Source: Kosakonia oryzae
Lineage (GTDB): Bacteria > Pseudomonadota > Gammaproteobacteria > Enterobacterales > Enterobacteriaceae
NCBI RefSeq assembly: GCF_001658025.2
Contig: NZ_CP014007.2
Coordinates: forward strand, 3,906,001-3,970,000
DNA length: 64,000 bases
Direction: 5' to 3'
Position numbers and translations under genes: made by a program
The notes under the pieces: model-generated
Databases searched by the model: none
Seen by the model: the letters and a program-made list of their open reading frames with translations, nothing else
Told to the model about the DNA's origin: nothing
Part shown: positions 1 through 9,783 of the stretch, one piece after another
Numbering within the stretch: position 1 is the stretch's first letter
Layout: each line of letters opens with the position of its first letter

Positions 1-2181
1 GCAGACAGCAATACCACCAGCTCCACCGCGAATGATGACACCATCGTTGTGACCGCCGCGCAGCAAAATTTGCAGGCGCCGGGCGTTTCCACCATCACCG
101 CTGACGAAATTCGCAAAAACCCGCCAGCGCGCGACGTTTCTGAAATTATCCGCACCATGCCGGGCGTTAACTTAACCGGTAACGCCACCAGCGGTCAGCG
201 CGGCAACAACCGCCAGATCGATATTCGCGGTATGGGCCCGGAAAACACCCTGATCCTGATTGACGGCAAACCGGTTACCAGCCGCAACTCCGTGCGCCTT
301 GGCTGGCGCGGCGAGCGTGACAGCCGTGGCGACACCAACTGGGTGCCGCCGGAAATGATCGAACGCATCGAAGTGATTCGCGGCCCGGCAGCGGCGCGTT
401 ACGGTAACGGCGCAGCCGGCGGCGTGGTGAATATCATCACCAAAAAAGATAAAACAGACGAATGGCACGGCGCGTGGAATACCTATTTCAACGCGCCGGA
501 ACACAAAGACGAAGGTTCCACCAAACGTACCGACTTCAGCCTGAGCGGCCCGCTGGGCGGCGATGTCAGCTTCCGCCTGTATGGCAACCTGGCAAAAACC
601 CAGGCCGACGCATGGGATATCAACCAGGATCATCAGTCTGAACGTACCGGTATCTATGCCAACACCCTGGCCGCCGGTCGCGAAGGTTCGATCAACAAAG
701 ATATCAACGGCGTGGTGCGCTGGGATTTCGCGCCGTTGCAGTCGCTGGAGTTCGAAGCCGGTTACAGCCGCCAGGGCAACCTCTACGCGGGCGATACGCA
801 GAACACCAACAACGACAGCAGCACCAATAACTACGTGAAAGAGAACTACGGTAAAGAGACGAACCGTCTTTATCGCCAGAACTACTCTGTCACCTGGAAT
901 GGCGGCTGGGATAACGGTGTGACCACCAATAACTGGCTCCAGTACGAACACACGCGCAACTCGCGTCTCGGCGAAGGCCTGGCGGGCGGTCTGGAAGGGT
1001 TATTCAACACCAATAAGTTCACCGATATCGATCTTTCGGATGTGATGCTGCATAACGAAGTGAACCTGCCGCTGGAGCTGCTGGTCAATCAGACGCTGAC
1101 GCTGGGAACCGAGTGGAACCAGCAGCGGATGAAAGACATGGCGTCGAACAAGCAGGCTTTCCAGGGCGGCCCGATTTCCGGTCTGAGCAGCACCAATCGC
1201 AGCCCCTACTCCAGCGCGGATATCTACTCGGTGTTCGCGGAAGACAACATGGAGCTGACCGACAGCACCATGCTGACGCCGGCCCTGCGTTTTGATCATC
1301 ACACCATTGTCGGCAATAACTGGAGCCCATCGCTGAACCTGTCGCAGGGTCTGGGCGATGACTTCACGCTGAAAATGGGTATCGCCCGCGCTTACAAAGC
1401 GCCGAGCCTCTATCAAACCAACCCGAACTACATCCTCTACAGTAAGGGGCAGGGTTGCTACGCCAGCGGCACCGGCGTGGGCTGCTACATGATGGGTAAT
1501 GACGATCTGAAAGCGGAAACCAGCATCAACAAAGAGATTGGTCTGGAGTTCAAACATGAAGGCTGGCTGGCCGGGGTGACGTGGTTCCGCAACGATTATC
1601 GCAACAAGATCGAAGCCGGTTATTCACCGCTGAGCCAGACCTCTGTCGGCAGTACCAAAACCGATCTCTATCAATGGGAGAACGTGCCGAAAGCGGTGGT
1701 GGAAGGTTTAGAAGGCACCCTGAACGTGCCGGTTAGCGATGCGGTAACGTGGAGCAACAACTTCACTTACATGCTGCAAAGCAAAAACAAAACCACCGGC
1801 GAACGCCTGTCGATCATTCCGGAGTATACGGTCAACTCCACCCTGAGCTGGCAGATTGTGCCGGATGTTTCTGTTCAATCTACCTTTACCTGGTACGGCA
1901 AACAGGAACCGAAAAAGTATGACTATCAGGGCAATCGCGTGACCGGTTCCGCCACCAACGAAGTCAGCCCTTACAGCATTGTTGGCCTGAGCGGCACCTG
2001 GGATGTGACCAAATACGTCAGCCTGACGGCCGGTATCGATAACCTGTTCGACAAACGCCACTGGCGCGCGGGTAACGCCCAGAGCACCGGCGGCAGCACC
2101 GGCTGGATGTACGGCGCTGGCGCAGAAACCTATAACGAGTCGGGCCGCACCTGGTATATGAGTGTGAATACCCACTTCTAA
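1..2181 (+). CDS. fepA: Ferric enterobactin TonB-dependent outer-membrane receptor FepA, 5' end cut by window
   Basis: FepA is the outer-membrane receptor that imports ferric enterobactin using TonB-ExbBD energy. The frame is open from base 1. Only the signal peptide and perhaps a few mature residues are missing, because the TonB box DDTIVVTAA (34-60) is already present. A plug domain follows, with the RGPAAARYGNGAAGG block at about 379-435. The beta barrel then ends in the terminal Phe of YMSVNTHF, the usual outer-membrane assembly signal. The cysteine pair near 1455-1485 fits a FepA surface loop. The GTG at 49 is internal and is not the start. entD follows in the E. coli order. Fur control would lie upstream of the window. 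Confidence 0.96.
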   Translation, partial: ADSNTTSSTANDDTIVVTAAQQNLQAPGVSTITADEIRKNPPARDVSEIIRTMPGVNLTGNATSGQRGNNRQIDIRGMGPENTLILIDGKPVTSRNSVRLGWRGERDSRGDTNWVPPEMIERIEVIRGPAAARYGNGAAGGVVNIITKKDKTDEWHGAWNTYFNAPEHKDEGSTKRTDFSLSGPLGGDVSFRLYGNLAKTQADAWDINQDHQSERTGIYANTLAAGREGSINKDINGVVRWDFAPLQSLEFEAGYSRQGNLYAGDTQNTNNDSSTNNYVKENYGKETNRLYRQNYSVTWNGGWDNGVTTNNWLQYEHTRNSRLGEGLAGGLEGLFNTNKFTDIDLSDVMLHNEVNLPLELLVNQTLTLGTEWNQQRMKDMASNKQAFQGGPISGLSSTNRSPYSSADIYSVFAEDNMELTDSTMLTPALRFDHHTIVGNNWSPSLNLSQGLGDDFTLKMGIARAYKAPSLYQTNPNYILYSKGQGCYASGTGVGCYMMGNDDLKAETSINKEIGLEFKHEGWLAGVTWFRNDYRNKIEAGYSPLSQTSVGSTKTDLYQWENVPKAVVEGLEGTLNVPVSDAVTWSNNFTYMLQSKNKTTGERLSIIPEYTVNSTLSWQIVPDVSVQSTFTWYGKQEPKKYDYQGNRVTGSATNEVSPYSIVGLSGTWDVTKYVSLTAGIDNLFDKRHWRAGNAQSTGGSTGWMYGAGAETYNESGRTWYMSVNTHF

Positions 2182-2190
2182 GTTGCACCT

Positions 2191-2237
2191 GCCCTCTCCC
2201 CCAACGGAAGAGCCCCGCTTCCCGGCGGGGAGAGGGC
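2191..2237. repeat. Hairpin between fepA and entD
   Basis: A perfect 11-bp inverted repeat (GCCCTCTCCCC at 2191-2201, GGGGAGAGGGC at 2227-2237) encloses a second possible stem, CCCCGC/GCGGGG. There is no U-run, so it is more likely an mRNA-stabilising or attenuating hairpin, or a short dispersed palindrome, than a full terminator. Confidence 0.6.
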
Positions 2238-2253
2238 CGGGCGAGGAAACGCC

Positions 2254-2913
2254 ATGCACACCACTCATCACACCGTTTCCCTCGCCGATCACACGCTTCA
2301 TCTGATCGATTTTCTTCCCGCAACGTTTACCCATACCGATCTGCTCTGGCTGCCGCATCACGAAGCGCTTGCGCACTGCGCGTTAAAGCGCCAGACCGAG
2401 CATCTGGCCGGGCGCATCGCCGCGCTGCACGCATTGCAGGAGCAGGGTTTCAGCACCGTTCCGGCCCCTGGTGCGGCTGGCGAACCCTGCTGGCCGCGCG
2501 GCGTATCGGGTAGCATCAGCCACAGCGGGCAGCGCGCCGTTGCCGTGGTGGCGTCGCATCCTGTCGGCGTGGATCTTGAAGCGCAGTTCAGCCCGGCGCT
2601 GTGCAATGAACTGGCCGCAAGCATTGTTAATGCGCAGGAACACGCGCTGCTCGCCGCCTGCCCCCTGCCGTTTACGCTGGCACTCACGCTCGCTTTCAGC
2701 GCGAAAGAGAGCCTTTACAAAGCGTTTTCCCGGCTGGCGAAGCCCTTTCCCGGCTTTGCCAGCGCGCATATCACCGCCATTGATGATCGGCATCTTGAGC
2801 TGTGTTTTCTGGCGGAATTTTCCCCACAACTGGTTGATAAAAAAGTAAATGTCTACTGGCGAGCCGAGCACGAACAGGTAATGACGCTGGCCGTAGGTTT
2901 ACCGTTCGGATCG

Positions 2914-2916
<3 letters not shown>
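2254..2916 (+). CDS. entD: 4'-phosphopantetheinyl transferase EntD
   Basis: EntD transfers phosphopantetheine from CoA to the carrier domains of EntB and EntF, which activates enterobactin synthesis. The 220-residue product carries both diagnostic motifs of Sfp/EntD-type transferases: GVDLE (residues 105-109, Mg binding) and FSAKESLYKAF (148-158). The start at 2254 follows a GAGGAA ribosome site. It lies 72 bp after fepA on the same strand, matching the enterobacterial fepA-entD arrangement. What follows differs from E. coli, because a sugar transporter locus begins immediately. The stop codon overlaps the first conserved block of the next promoter. Confidence 0.93.
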
Positions 2917-3975
<1,059 letters not shown>

Positions 3976-3987
3976 CGCGGAGGCGCT

Positions 3988-4596
3988 ATGTGGTTAAAAC
4001 AATGGGGTAACGCGCTCGCAGGGTGCGTCGCCCTGTTGCTCACGGCCTGCACCGTGGTGGATCTGGATGAGAACGGCAAGCCGATTATGCCTGCCGATCC
4101 GCATGCCAAAGCCAGCTTTGACAACCAGACGCCGCAGCAGATCGCGCAACAAACCTGGCAGGAACGCGTGATCAACGCCGCGCATCAACATGCGCTGAGC
4201 GCCGACACGCTGGCCGCCCAACAAAAAAACCCGGCCGCCGCGCCGCAGAGCGTATTTGTCCGGCTGACAAGCCAGGTCGAACGCATTGATACCAGTAATG
4301 AACGCGAACAACAGTTGCTGATTAACGTTAACGGGCAACCGCTGCCGGTGCAGCTTGGCCCGGTAATACGCGGTAACGCAATTCGCGATGCTACCGGTTT
4401 TAAATTTGAAGACTTTACCAACCAGGTCCAGTTTGCGCAGCTTTCCCGCGCCTATAACCGTGAAGCAGTAAAACATCTGCCAAAAGTTGACGCCAGCTGG
4501 GCCGGAAAACCGGTCACCGTACTGATGGCGGTCACGCTCAGCGGCGGCAAGCTTAATGACGCCGTGGCACTGGAGTTGCAACAGGAGGCACAGTAA
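3988..4596 (+). CDS. DUF2291-family lipoprotein of a sugar ABC operon
   Basis: This is a 202-residue predicted lipoprotein. The N-terminus has a hydrophobic stretch ending in the lipobox LLTAC, with the acylated Cys at residue 21, followed by a hydrophilic exported domain. The C-terminal part contains GNAIRDATGFKFEDFTNQVQFAQLSRAYN, typical of the DUF2291 family as I recall it; members occur beside RbsA/B/C-like transporters. Its biochemical role is unknown. The gene starts 12 bp after the binding protein and its stop overlaps the ATPase start by one base, so it is translationally coupled and probably an accessory part of this transporter. The family assignment is less certain than those of its neighbours. 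Confidence 0.65.
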   Translation: MWLKQWGNALAGCVALLLTACTVVDLDENGKPIMPADPHAKASFDNQTPQQIAQQTWQERVINAAHQHALSADTLAAQQKNPAAAPQSVFVRLTSQVERIDTSNEREQQLLINVNGQPLPVQLGPVIRGNAIRDATGFKFEDFTNQVQFAQLSRAYNREAVKHLPKVDASWAGKPVTVLMAVTLSGGKLNDAVALELQQEAQ

Positions 4597-6122
4597 TGAG
4601 CGATCTACCTGTGGACGACATCATTCTGCGCACGCGTGGCGTGTCGATGCTGTTTCCTGGCACCGTGGCGCTGGACAACGTCGATTACAACGTCTGGCGC
4701 GGTAAAGTAAACGTGATTATCGGCGAGAACGGCGCGGGCAAATCGACGCTGATGAAAATTCTCGCCGGAGTGCAGCAGCCGAGCGTCGGCACCATCGAAC
4801 TGAATGGCGAAACGGTGCACTTTTCCGACACCCGCTCCGCTGCCGCACACGGTATCGGCATGGTGCACCAGGAGCTAAACCTGTTTGAAAACCTCAACGT
4901 CGCCGAGAATATTTTTCTCGGCCGCGAGCTGCAAAAAGGGGTGACGCCGATTAACGAAGCGGAGCAGGAAAAACGCACCGCCGAGCTACTCAAGCGCCTC
5001 GATCAACCCATCTCGCCGCGCGAACTGGTTGGCAACTTAAAAGTCGGCCAGCAGCAACTGGTCGAGATCGCCAAAGCGCTGGCCGAGGATGCCGATATTC
5101 TGATCCTCGACGAACCCACTTCGGCGCTGAGTAAAACGGAAGTGGAGATCCTGTTCCGCGTGATCCGCGAACTCACGCGCCAGGGGGTGTCGATTATCTA
5201 CATTTCGCACCGGCTGGAAGAGTTAATGGCAATTGGCGATGTCATCACCATTCTGCGCGACGGCAAATTTCAGGCCGAAGCGAAGGTCTGCGATATCGAT
5301 GTGCCGTGGATCGTGCGCGAAATGCTCGGCAGCGATCCGGTGAGTAACTTCCTCTCGCCGGGAAGAACCTTCGGCGCGCCGGTTCTGGAAGCTGAAAACA
5401 TCACCTGCGTAAACGCCAGCGGCGTCACCACGGTAAATGATGTCAGTTTTAAAGTGCATGCTGGCGAGATTGTCGGCATCTACGGCCTGATGGGAGCCGG
5501 GCGTACCGAGCTGTTTGAGTGCCTGCTCGGAACCGAACGCAACTATCTCGGCAAGCTGTGGCTCGACAGCAAACCGGTGCCGCAGCGGCTGACGCCCGCG
5601 GAGCGCATCCGCATGGGCATGAGCCTGGTACCGGAAGATCGCAAACGTACCGGCATCTTTCCCATCTCGTCGGTGGCGAGCAATCTCACCATCGCCAGCC
5701 TGTGGCGGCGCTTGCAGCGCGGTTTCACTATCGCCACAAAGGATGAAGAAGCGGTGGTTGCCAGCACCATTGGCAACCTGTCGATTAAAGTCTCTTCGCC
5801 GGAGGTGGAGATCCAGGCGCTCAGCGGCGGCAACCAGCAGAAAGTAGTGATTGGCCGCTCGCTGCTGACGAACCCGAAAGTGCTGTTTCTCGACGAGCCA
5901 ACGCGCGGCATTGATGTCGGCGCAAAAGCCGACGTGTTCCGCATGATGGTGCAACTTTCGCAACAGGGGATCGCGGTGGTCTTCTCCACTTCCGATTTGA
6001 AAGAAATCATGGCGGTTTCGGACCGCATTATGGTGATGTCCGGCGGCAAACTGACGGCCGATATTGAACGCGCCCGGGCCGAAGAGTCGGCACTGGTAAC
6101 AGCAAGTGCTCAGGGGTTCTGA
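4596..6122 (+). CDS. Sugar ABC transporter ATP-binding protein, RbsA/MglA type
   Basis: This cytoplasmic double ATPase (508 residues) powers the pentose transporter. The first nucleotide-binding domain has Walker A GENGAGKST (residues 43-51), signature LKVGQQQLVEIAKAL and Walker B ILILDEPTSAL. The second has a degenerate Walker A (GLMGAGRTEL), an intact LSGGNQQKV signature and VLFLDEPTRGID. One weakened catalytic half is normal for the RbsA/MglA/XylG group. Length also fits that family. The start overlaps the DUF2291 stop by one base, and the stop lies one base before the permease ATG, so the four genes form a tight operon. Confidence 0.93.
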   Translation: MSDLPVDDIILRTRGVSMLFPGTVALDNVDYNVWRGKVNVIIGENGAGKSTLMKILAGVQQPSVGTIELNGETVHFSDTRSAAAHGIGMVHQELNLFENLNVAENIFLGRELQKGVTPINEAEQEKRTAELLKRLDQPISPRELVGNLKVGQQQLVEIAKALAEDADILILDEPTSALSKTEVEILFRVIRELTRQGVSIIYISHRLEELMAIGDVITILRDGKFQAEAKVCDIDVPWIVREMLGSDPVSNFLSPGRTFGAPVLEAENITCVNASGVTTVNDVSFKVHAGEIVGIYGLMGAGRTELFECLLGTERNYLGKLWLDSKPVPQRLTPAERIRMGMSLVPEDRKRTGIFPISSVASNLTIASLWRRLQRGFTIATKDEEAVVASTIGNLSIKVSSPEVEIQALSGGNQQKVVIGRSLLTNPKVLFLDEPTRGIDVGAKADVFRMMVQLSQQGIAVVFSTSDLKEIMAVSDRIMVMSGGKLTADIERARAEESALVTASAQGF

Positions 6123-6123
6123 T

Positions 6124-7230
6124 ATGAAAACAACACAATCTATGGCCATCGTGCCGCGCGCGGGCGCATCGTTATCACGCGAAAGCATTCTGCTTTTACT
6201 GTTGAAGCTGCGCACCTTTATCGCGCTGTTCTTGATCGTCGGCTTTTTTACCGCCACCGTGCCGGGTTTTCTCTCCACCGGCAGCCTGCTGATCATGATT
6301 AAACATATCGCCATCAACGCCTTTCTGGCGCTGGGCATTACCTTTGTGATCATCACCGCCGGAATCGATCTGTCGATTGGCGCAACGCTCGGGCTATGCG
6401 GGATGATCGCCGGCTGGATGATCACCAAAGGCATTGTGCTGCCGATGTTCGGCATCGCCATTTTCCCCAGCGTGTGGGTGATTGTGCCGCTGGTGTTGCT
6501 GATTGGCGGGCTTATCGGCGCGGTGAACGGCTGGATCATCACCCGCTACAACGTTGCGCCGTTTATCTGCACCCTTGGCACCATGTATGTGCTGCGCGGC
6601 GCAGCGATGCTCACCTCCGACGGGCAGACGTTTCCTGGGCTTGCCGGCAACCCGCTGCTCGGCAATACCGGGTTTGATGAAATTGGCGCCGGGACGCTGT
6701 TCGGCATTCCGTGGGCCATCTGGCTGATGATTGTGCTGGCCGCAGTGATTGCGTATATCGCCCGCCGCCTGCCGTTTGGCCGCCATGTCTATGCGATTGG
6801 CGATAACGAACGCGCCGCCGAGCTCTCCGGCGTGCGGGTGAAGCAGGTGAAAATCTGGGTTTACACCCTCTCCGGGCTGTGCGCCGCGCTGGCGGGCATT
6901 GTAGTCTCGGCGCAGTTGCTGGCGAGCCACCCGGCTAACGGTACGGCGTTTGAAATGAACGCCATCGCCGCCGTGGTGCTGGGTGGGACCTCGCTGGCCG
7001 GTGGTCGCGGCACCGTGCTCGGTACGCTGATTGGCGCGTTCGTGATCGGTTTTCTCGCCGACGGGCTGGTGATGATGGGCGTCAGCGAGTTCTGGCAAAT
7101 GGTGATCAAAGGGATCGTGATTATCGTGGCGGTGATTATCGATCAGATGCAAAACCGCATGCAGCAGAAAGCGGCAGTCGTCGCGCAAAAAGCGGTGATG
7201 GAAGGTAACCAGGACCAGCTTGCCCGGTGA
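6124..7230 (+). CDS. Sugar ABC transporter permease, RbsC type
   Basis: This 368-residue inner-membrane permease of the BPD_transp_2 (RbsC/XylH) family is the single permease partner of the RbsA-like ATPase. Many hydrophobic segments are visible. Family blocks are GITFVIITAGIDLSIGA near the N-terminal third and AIAAVVLGGTSLAGGRGTVLGTLIGA in the C-terminal half. The ATG at 6124 is preferred to the in-frame upstream ATG at 6106, which lies inside the ATPase gene, because it immediately follows the ATPase stop. The gene ends in a hairpin that includes its own stop codon, so the transporter operon probably terminates here. Confidence 0.92.
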   Translation: MKTTQSMAIVPRAGASLSRESILLLLLKLRTFIALFLIVGFFTATVPGFLSTGSLLIMIKHIAINAFLALGITFVIITAGIDLSIGATLGLCGMIAGWMITKGIVLPMFGIAIFPSVWVIVPLVLLIGGLIGAVNGWIITRYNVAPFICTLGTMYVLRGAAMLTSDGQTFPGLAGNPLLGNTGFDEIGAGTLFGIPWAIWLMIVLAAVIAYIARRLPFGRHVYAIGDNERAAELSGVRVKQVKIWVYTLSGLCAALAGIVVSAQLLASHPANGTAFEMNAIAAVVLGGTSLAGGRGTVLGTLIGAFVIGFLADGLVMMGVSEFWQMVIKGIVIIVAVIIDQMQNRMQQKAAVVAQKAVMEGNQDQLAR

Positions 7231-7246
7231 TAATCACCGGGCTTTT
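7223..7246 (+). terminator. Intrinsic terminator of the sugar transporter operon
   Basis: The stem CCCGGTGA/TCACCGGG (7223-7230 and 7234-7241) has a three-base loop TAA and is followed by CTTTTG. The stop codon of the permease lies in the left arm. Confidence 0.75.
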
Positions 7247-7248
7247 GT

Positions 7249-7287
7249 GTAGGCCCGGCTCGCACGATGCGGTCGGGCATTTTTTTA
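7249..7287. repeat. REP-type palindrome with T-run between convergent genes
   Basis: GTAGGCCCGGCTC...GCGGTCGGGC is a REP-like imperfect palindrome with GCCCG/CGGGC ends, followed by TTTTTTTA. It lies between the convergent permease and chemoreceptor genes and probably helps stop transcription from the left. Confidence 0.6.
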
Positions 7288-8970
7288 TTAGAACGCTTCC
7301 CACTCGCTATCCGGCGCTTTGCTGGCGCTGGCTAACGCCGGGCGCAGCGTCGGTTTTCCGGCTTTTGGCGCTTTCGATGCCGGTTTGCTGGCGGCGCTTT
7401 GCACGGCAGCATCGCCCGGCAGTTTAAACACCGACACGATTTCGGTCAGTTGGTAAGCCTGCTGCTCCAGCGAACTGGAGGTAGCGGAGGACTCTTCCAC
7501 CAGCGCGGCGTTCTGCTGGGTAACACCATCCATTTGCGAAATCGCCGTGCCGACCTGGCCAATGCCTTTGCTCTGCTCGCTGGATGCCGAAGCGATCTCC
7601 CCCATGATGTCCGTCACGCTGGTGACCGAACGCAGGATGTTATCCATCGATTCGCTGGTCAGCGTCACCTGGTCGTAGCCGTTATTGACGTTAACCACGG
7701 ACTCTTCGATCAGCGCTTTGATCTCTTTCGCCGCCCCGGCGCTGCGCTGCGCCAGGTTACGCACTTCGCTGGCGACGACGGCAAAACCGCGCCCCTGTTC
7801 ACCCGCGCGCGCGGCTTCCACCGCGGCGTTCAGCGCGAGGATATTGGTCTGGAAAGCAATGCTGTCGATCACGTTGATAATGTCGGTAATTTTCTGCGAA
7901 CTGTTGGTAATGTTCTTCATACTGGCGATGACCGCCTGCACCCGTTCTTCACCGGTGTTCACCGCTTCCGACGCGGTTTTCGCCAGTTGGCTGGCCTGAT
8001 TAGCGTTGTCGGCGTTCTGTTTCACCACCGCGCTTAACTCTTCCATGCTGGCGGCGGTTTGCGTCAGCGCCGCAGCCTGCTCTTCGGTGCGCGAAGAGAG
8101 ATCGGTATTCCCGGAGGCGATTTCGCTGGCGCCCTGGTAGATTTCTCCGGCGCTGTTACGGATCTGCGCGACGGTTTTCACCCAGTTCTCCTGCATCGTT
8201 GCCAGGTACGGGATCAACTGCCCGACTTCGTTGCGCCCCAGATCTTTCGTCGGTTTATCGAGGCTACCGACCGACAGCACCTGCAAATGCTGTTTCACCC
8301 ACTCCAGCGAACGCGCCAGGCACAGCGCCAGGTAACGTTCCGACAGCAGCAGCATCGCCAGGCCAATGACCATCGCGATAATAATGATGGTGCGCGTCAC
8401 CGACACCCAACTGGCAATACGCCCATTTGCCGCGGATTTCAGATCGTGAATCTCCTGGTTATAAGCGACGATTGCCTGCGAAAAACCGCTGCGCAGCGGG
8501 CTGAACTGATCTTTCGACAGTTGCGCGTAGCTCGCGGCGTTGTTCTCCTTGATGGCGGCAAACATGGGGGTGATGGCCTGATTAAACAGTGTCAGCGAAC
8601 TGTTGTAGATATTGTCCGTAGCAGTGGTGCTGATATTGGCGTGGTCGGTGACTTTAAACTGGTTCAACCCGCCCTGCAGAAAGTCGATATCTTTGCCGAT
8701 GCGCTCGATGGTTTGTTGGTAGTTTTGGGTATCGTTATTTGCCTGGTAAACGATTGCGCGATCCATCAGCAGTTTCACCTGATAGTAACGGTCGCTGGCG
8801 CTATTGATAATATCGCCGTTTACCTGCTGAACGTTGGTGAGTTCAACTTCGTCCGTTAAGCCGCTTAATGCATGCAGAGAGAAAAACGACACACCGCCCC
8901 AGAGCAGAGTAAAAATGATCAGGATCGCAAGCATCACGACCTTGATTTTTAAATTTCGAATAATGTGCAT
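7288..8970 (-). CDS. Methyl-accepting chemotaxis protein (four-helix-bundle sensor type)
   Basis: This 560-residue inner-membrane chemoreceptor signals to CheA/CheW. It has one membrane helix at about residues 11-31, a periplasmic four-helix-bundle domain of the Tar/TarH type, a second membrane helix at about 190-212, a HAMP region and the cytoplasmic hairpin with the conserved [20 protein letters not shown] tip. The C-terminus SEWEAF resembles the NWETF tether pentapeptide that docks CheR/CheB, so it may be a high-abundance-type receptor. It sits between the sugar transporter operon and the SorC/catabolic genes. By analogy with Trg and ribose-binding protein it may sense the sugar via the binding protein; that is inference. 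Confidence 0.92.
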   Translation of the reverse strand: MHIIRNLKIKVVMLAILIIFTLLWGGVSFFSLHALSGLTDEVELTNVQQVNGDIINSASDRYYQVKLLMDRAIVYQANNDTQNYQQTIERIGKDIDFLQGGLNQFKVTDHANISTTATDNIYNSSLTLFNQAITPMFAAIKENNAASYAQLSKDQFSPLRSGFSQAIVAYNQEIHDLKSAANGRIASWVSVTRTIIIIAMVIGLAMLLLSERYLALCLARSLEWVKQHLQVLSVGSLDKPTKDLGRNEVGQLIPYLATMQENWVKTVAQIRNSAGEIYQGASEIASGNTDLSSRTEEQAAALTQTAASMEELSAVVKQNADNANQASQLAKTASEAVNTGEERVQAVIASMKNITNSSQKITDIINVIDSIAFQTNILALNAAVEAARAGEQGRGFAVVASEVRNLAQRSAGAAKEIKALIEESVVNVNNGYDQVTLTSESMDNILRSVTSVTDIMGEIASASSEQSKGIGQVGTAISQMDGVTQQNAALVEESSATSSSLEQQAYQLTEIVSVFKLPGDAAVQSAASKPASKAPKAGKPTLRPALASASKAPDSEWEAF

Positions 8971-9119
8971 AAAAACCCCGGTAAATTGCTGTGAAGAAAA
9001 GGAACAACAGCGATACAGCGCTGCTTAACTCTCCATCGGCGTTACGGCGCAGTTAATTAAGATTAAAAAGAAGTAACGCAATAACCTTTATTTAAAACAG
9101 CGATAACAATCACGGCGGG

Positions 9120-9403
9120 TGGCCCGATGGCGCAGCGCGAACCGGGCTGACTCAATTACCGCGATGAGTAAGCTATTTTCTACCACAACTCTCGCAGCGA
9201 GGGGGTTGTAGTGGGAAATGCCCGGTGGCGCAGCGTGAACCGGGCTGACTCAATTACCGCGATGAGTAAGCTATTTTCTGCCGCAACTCTCGCAGCGAGG
9301 GGTTGTAGTGGGGAATGCCCGATGGCGCAGCGCGAACCAGGCTGACTCAATTACCGCGATGAGTAAGCTATTTTCTACCACAACTCTCGCAGCGAGGGGT
9401 TGT
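9120..9403. repeat. Three tandem copies of a ~97-bp hairpin-bearing intergenic repeat
   Basis: Three direct copies with a period of 97-98 bp begin near 9121, 9219 and 9316. Each contains GATGGCGCAGCGCGAACC (with small changes), GACTCAATTACCGCGATGAG, TAAGCTATTTTCT and CAACTCTCGCAGCGAGG. The last block folds as CTCG(CAG)CGAG, flanked by complementary CCACAAC and GTTGTAGTGG. Copies 1 and 2 continue into GTAGTGGGAAATGCCC, but copy 3 breaks at about 9403, where a different element starts. No credible protein is encoded. Confidence 0.85.
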
Positions 9404-9660
9404 GTCCCCGCTGAAATCGGCGAGCCGAAGCGCAGATGACAAGGTCTGGACGCCATGGATGGCGGCCAGAGGCGAACCGAGACAGGACGTCGAGTTGAGC
9501 CGACCGCAGGCAGATGCGCGGGAGGTGAGCGCAGTGCGCAGCACCGATTTCCCGCGGGGCCGCGGGGATTGACAAGGGGAGCGCGGCAGCTCCCCTTGTC
9601 CCGTTCACGTGACGCGATGCTTCTGAAACTACTGAACGCCTGGTGAACGGAACCCTTTCT
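9404..9660. repeat. G+C-rich structured intergenic element of unknown family
   Basis: This block directly follows the third tandem copy and has a visibly different composition. It contains a perfect 12-bp stem GACAAGGGGAGC/GCTCCCCTTGTC (9571-9582 and 9589-9600), a CCCGCG/CGCGGG stem (9551-9566), and a long-range 8-bp pair GAAATCGG (9413-9420) with CCGATTTC (9544-9551). The overall form is a multi-stem folded unit. An open frame on the minus strand across it and the repeats is composition-driven and has no domain. I recall similar blocks in other enterobacterial genomes but cannot name a family. Confidence 0.55.
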
Positions 9661-9674
9661 CATATGTCGAGTTA

Positions 9675-9783
9675 GCAATTTTGCCGCCAGGCCGCCAGAA
9701 CTTGTCCAGCCTGCAGCTTATGCGTTGCTGTAATTACGTAGGCCCGGTAAGCGCAGCGCCAACGGCAATTTTGCCGCCAGGCC
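9675..9783. repeat. 19-bp direct repeat flanking a REP-like sequence
   Basis: GCAATTTTGCCGCCAGGCC occurs at 9675-9693 and again at 9765-9783, 90 bp apart. Between the copies lies the REP-like GTAGGCCCGGTAAGCGCAGCGCC (about 9738-9760). The second copy abuts the stop codon of the SorC-type regulator and may serve as its 3' end. Confidence 0.6.

Noticed and set aside
5223-6542. 439-residue minus-strand frame opposite the sugar ATPase and permease genes
   Set aside because: It lies fully antisense to two strongly recognised coding regions, has no domain and no ribosome site. High-G+C codon bias produces such shadows.
8971-9120. FliA (sigma28) promoter for the chemoreceptor
   Set aside because: A GCCGATGG element exists on the minus strand near 9040-9048, but the expected TAAAGTTT-like -35 at the right spacing is missing, so the call is not supported.
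9271-9678. 135-residue minus-strand frame across the tandem repeats and the G+C-rich element
   Set aside because: It crosses two different repeat types and the main hairpin, has no motif and no ribosome site. I think it is a composition artefact.
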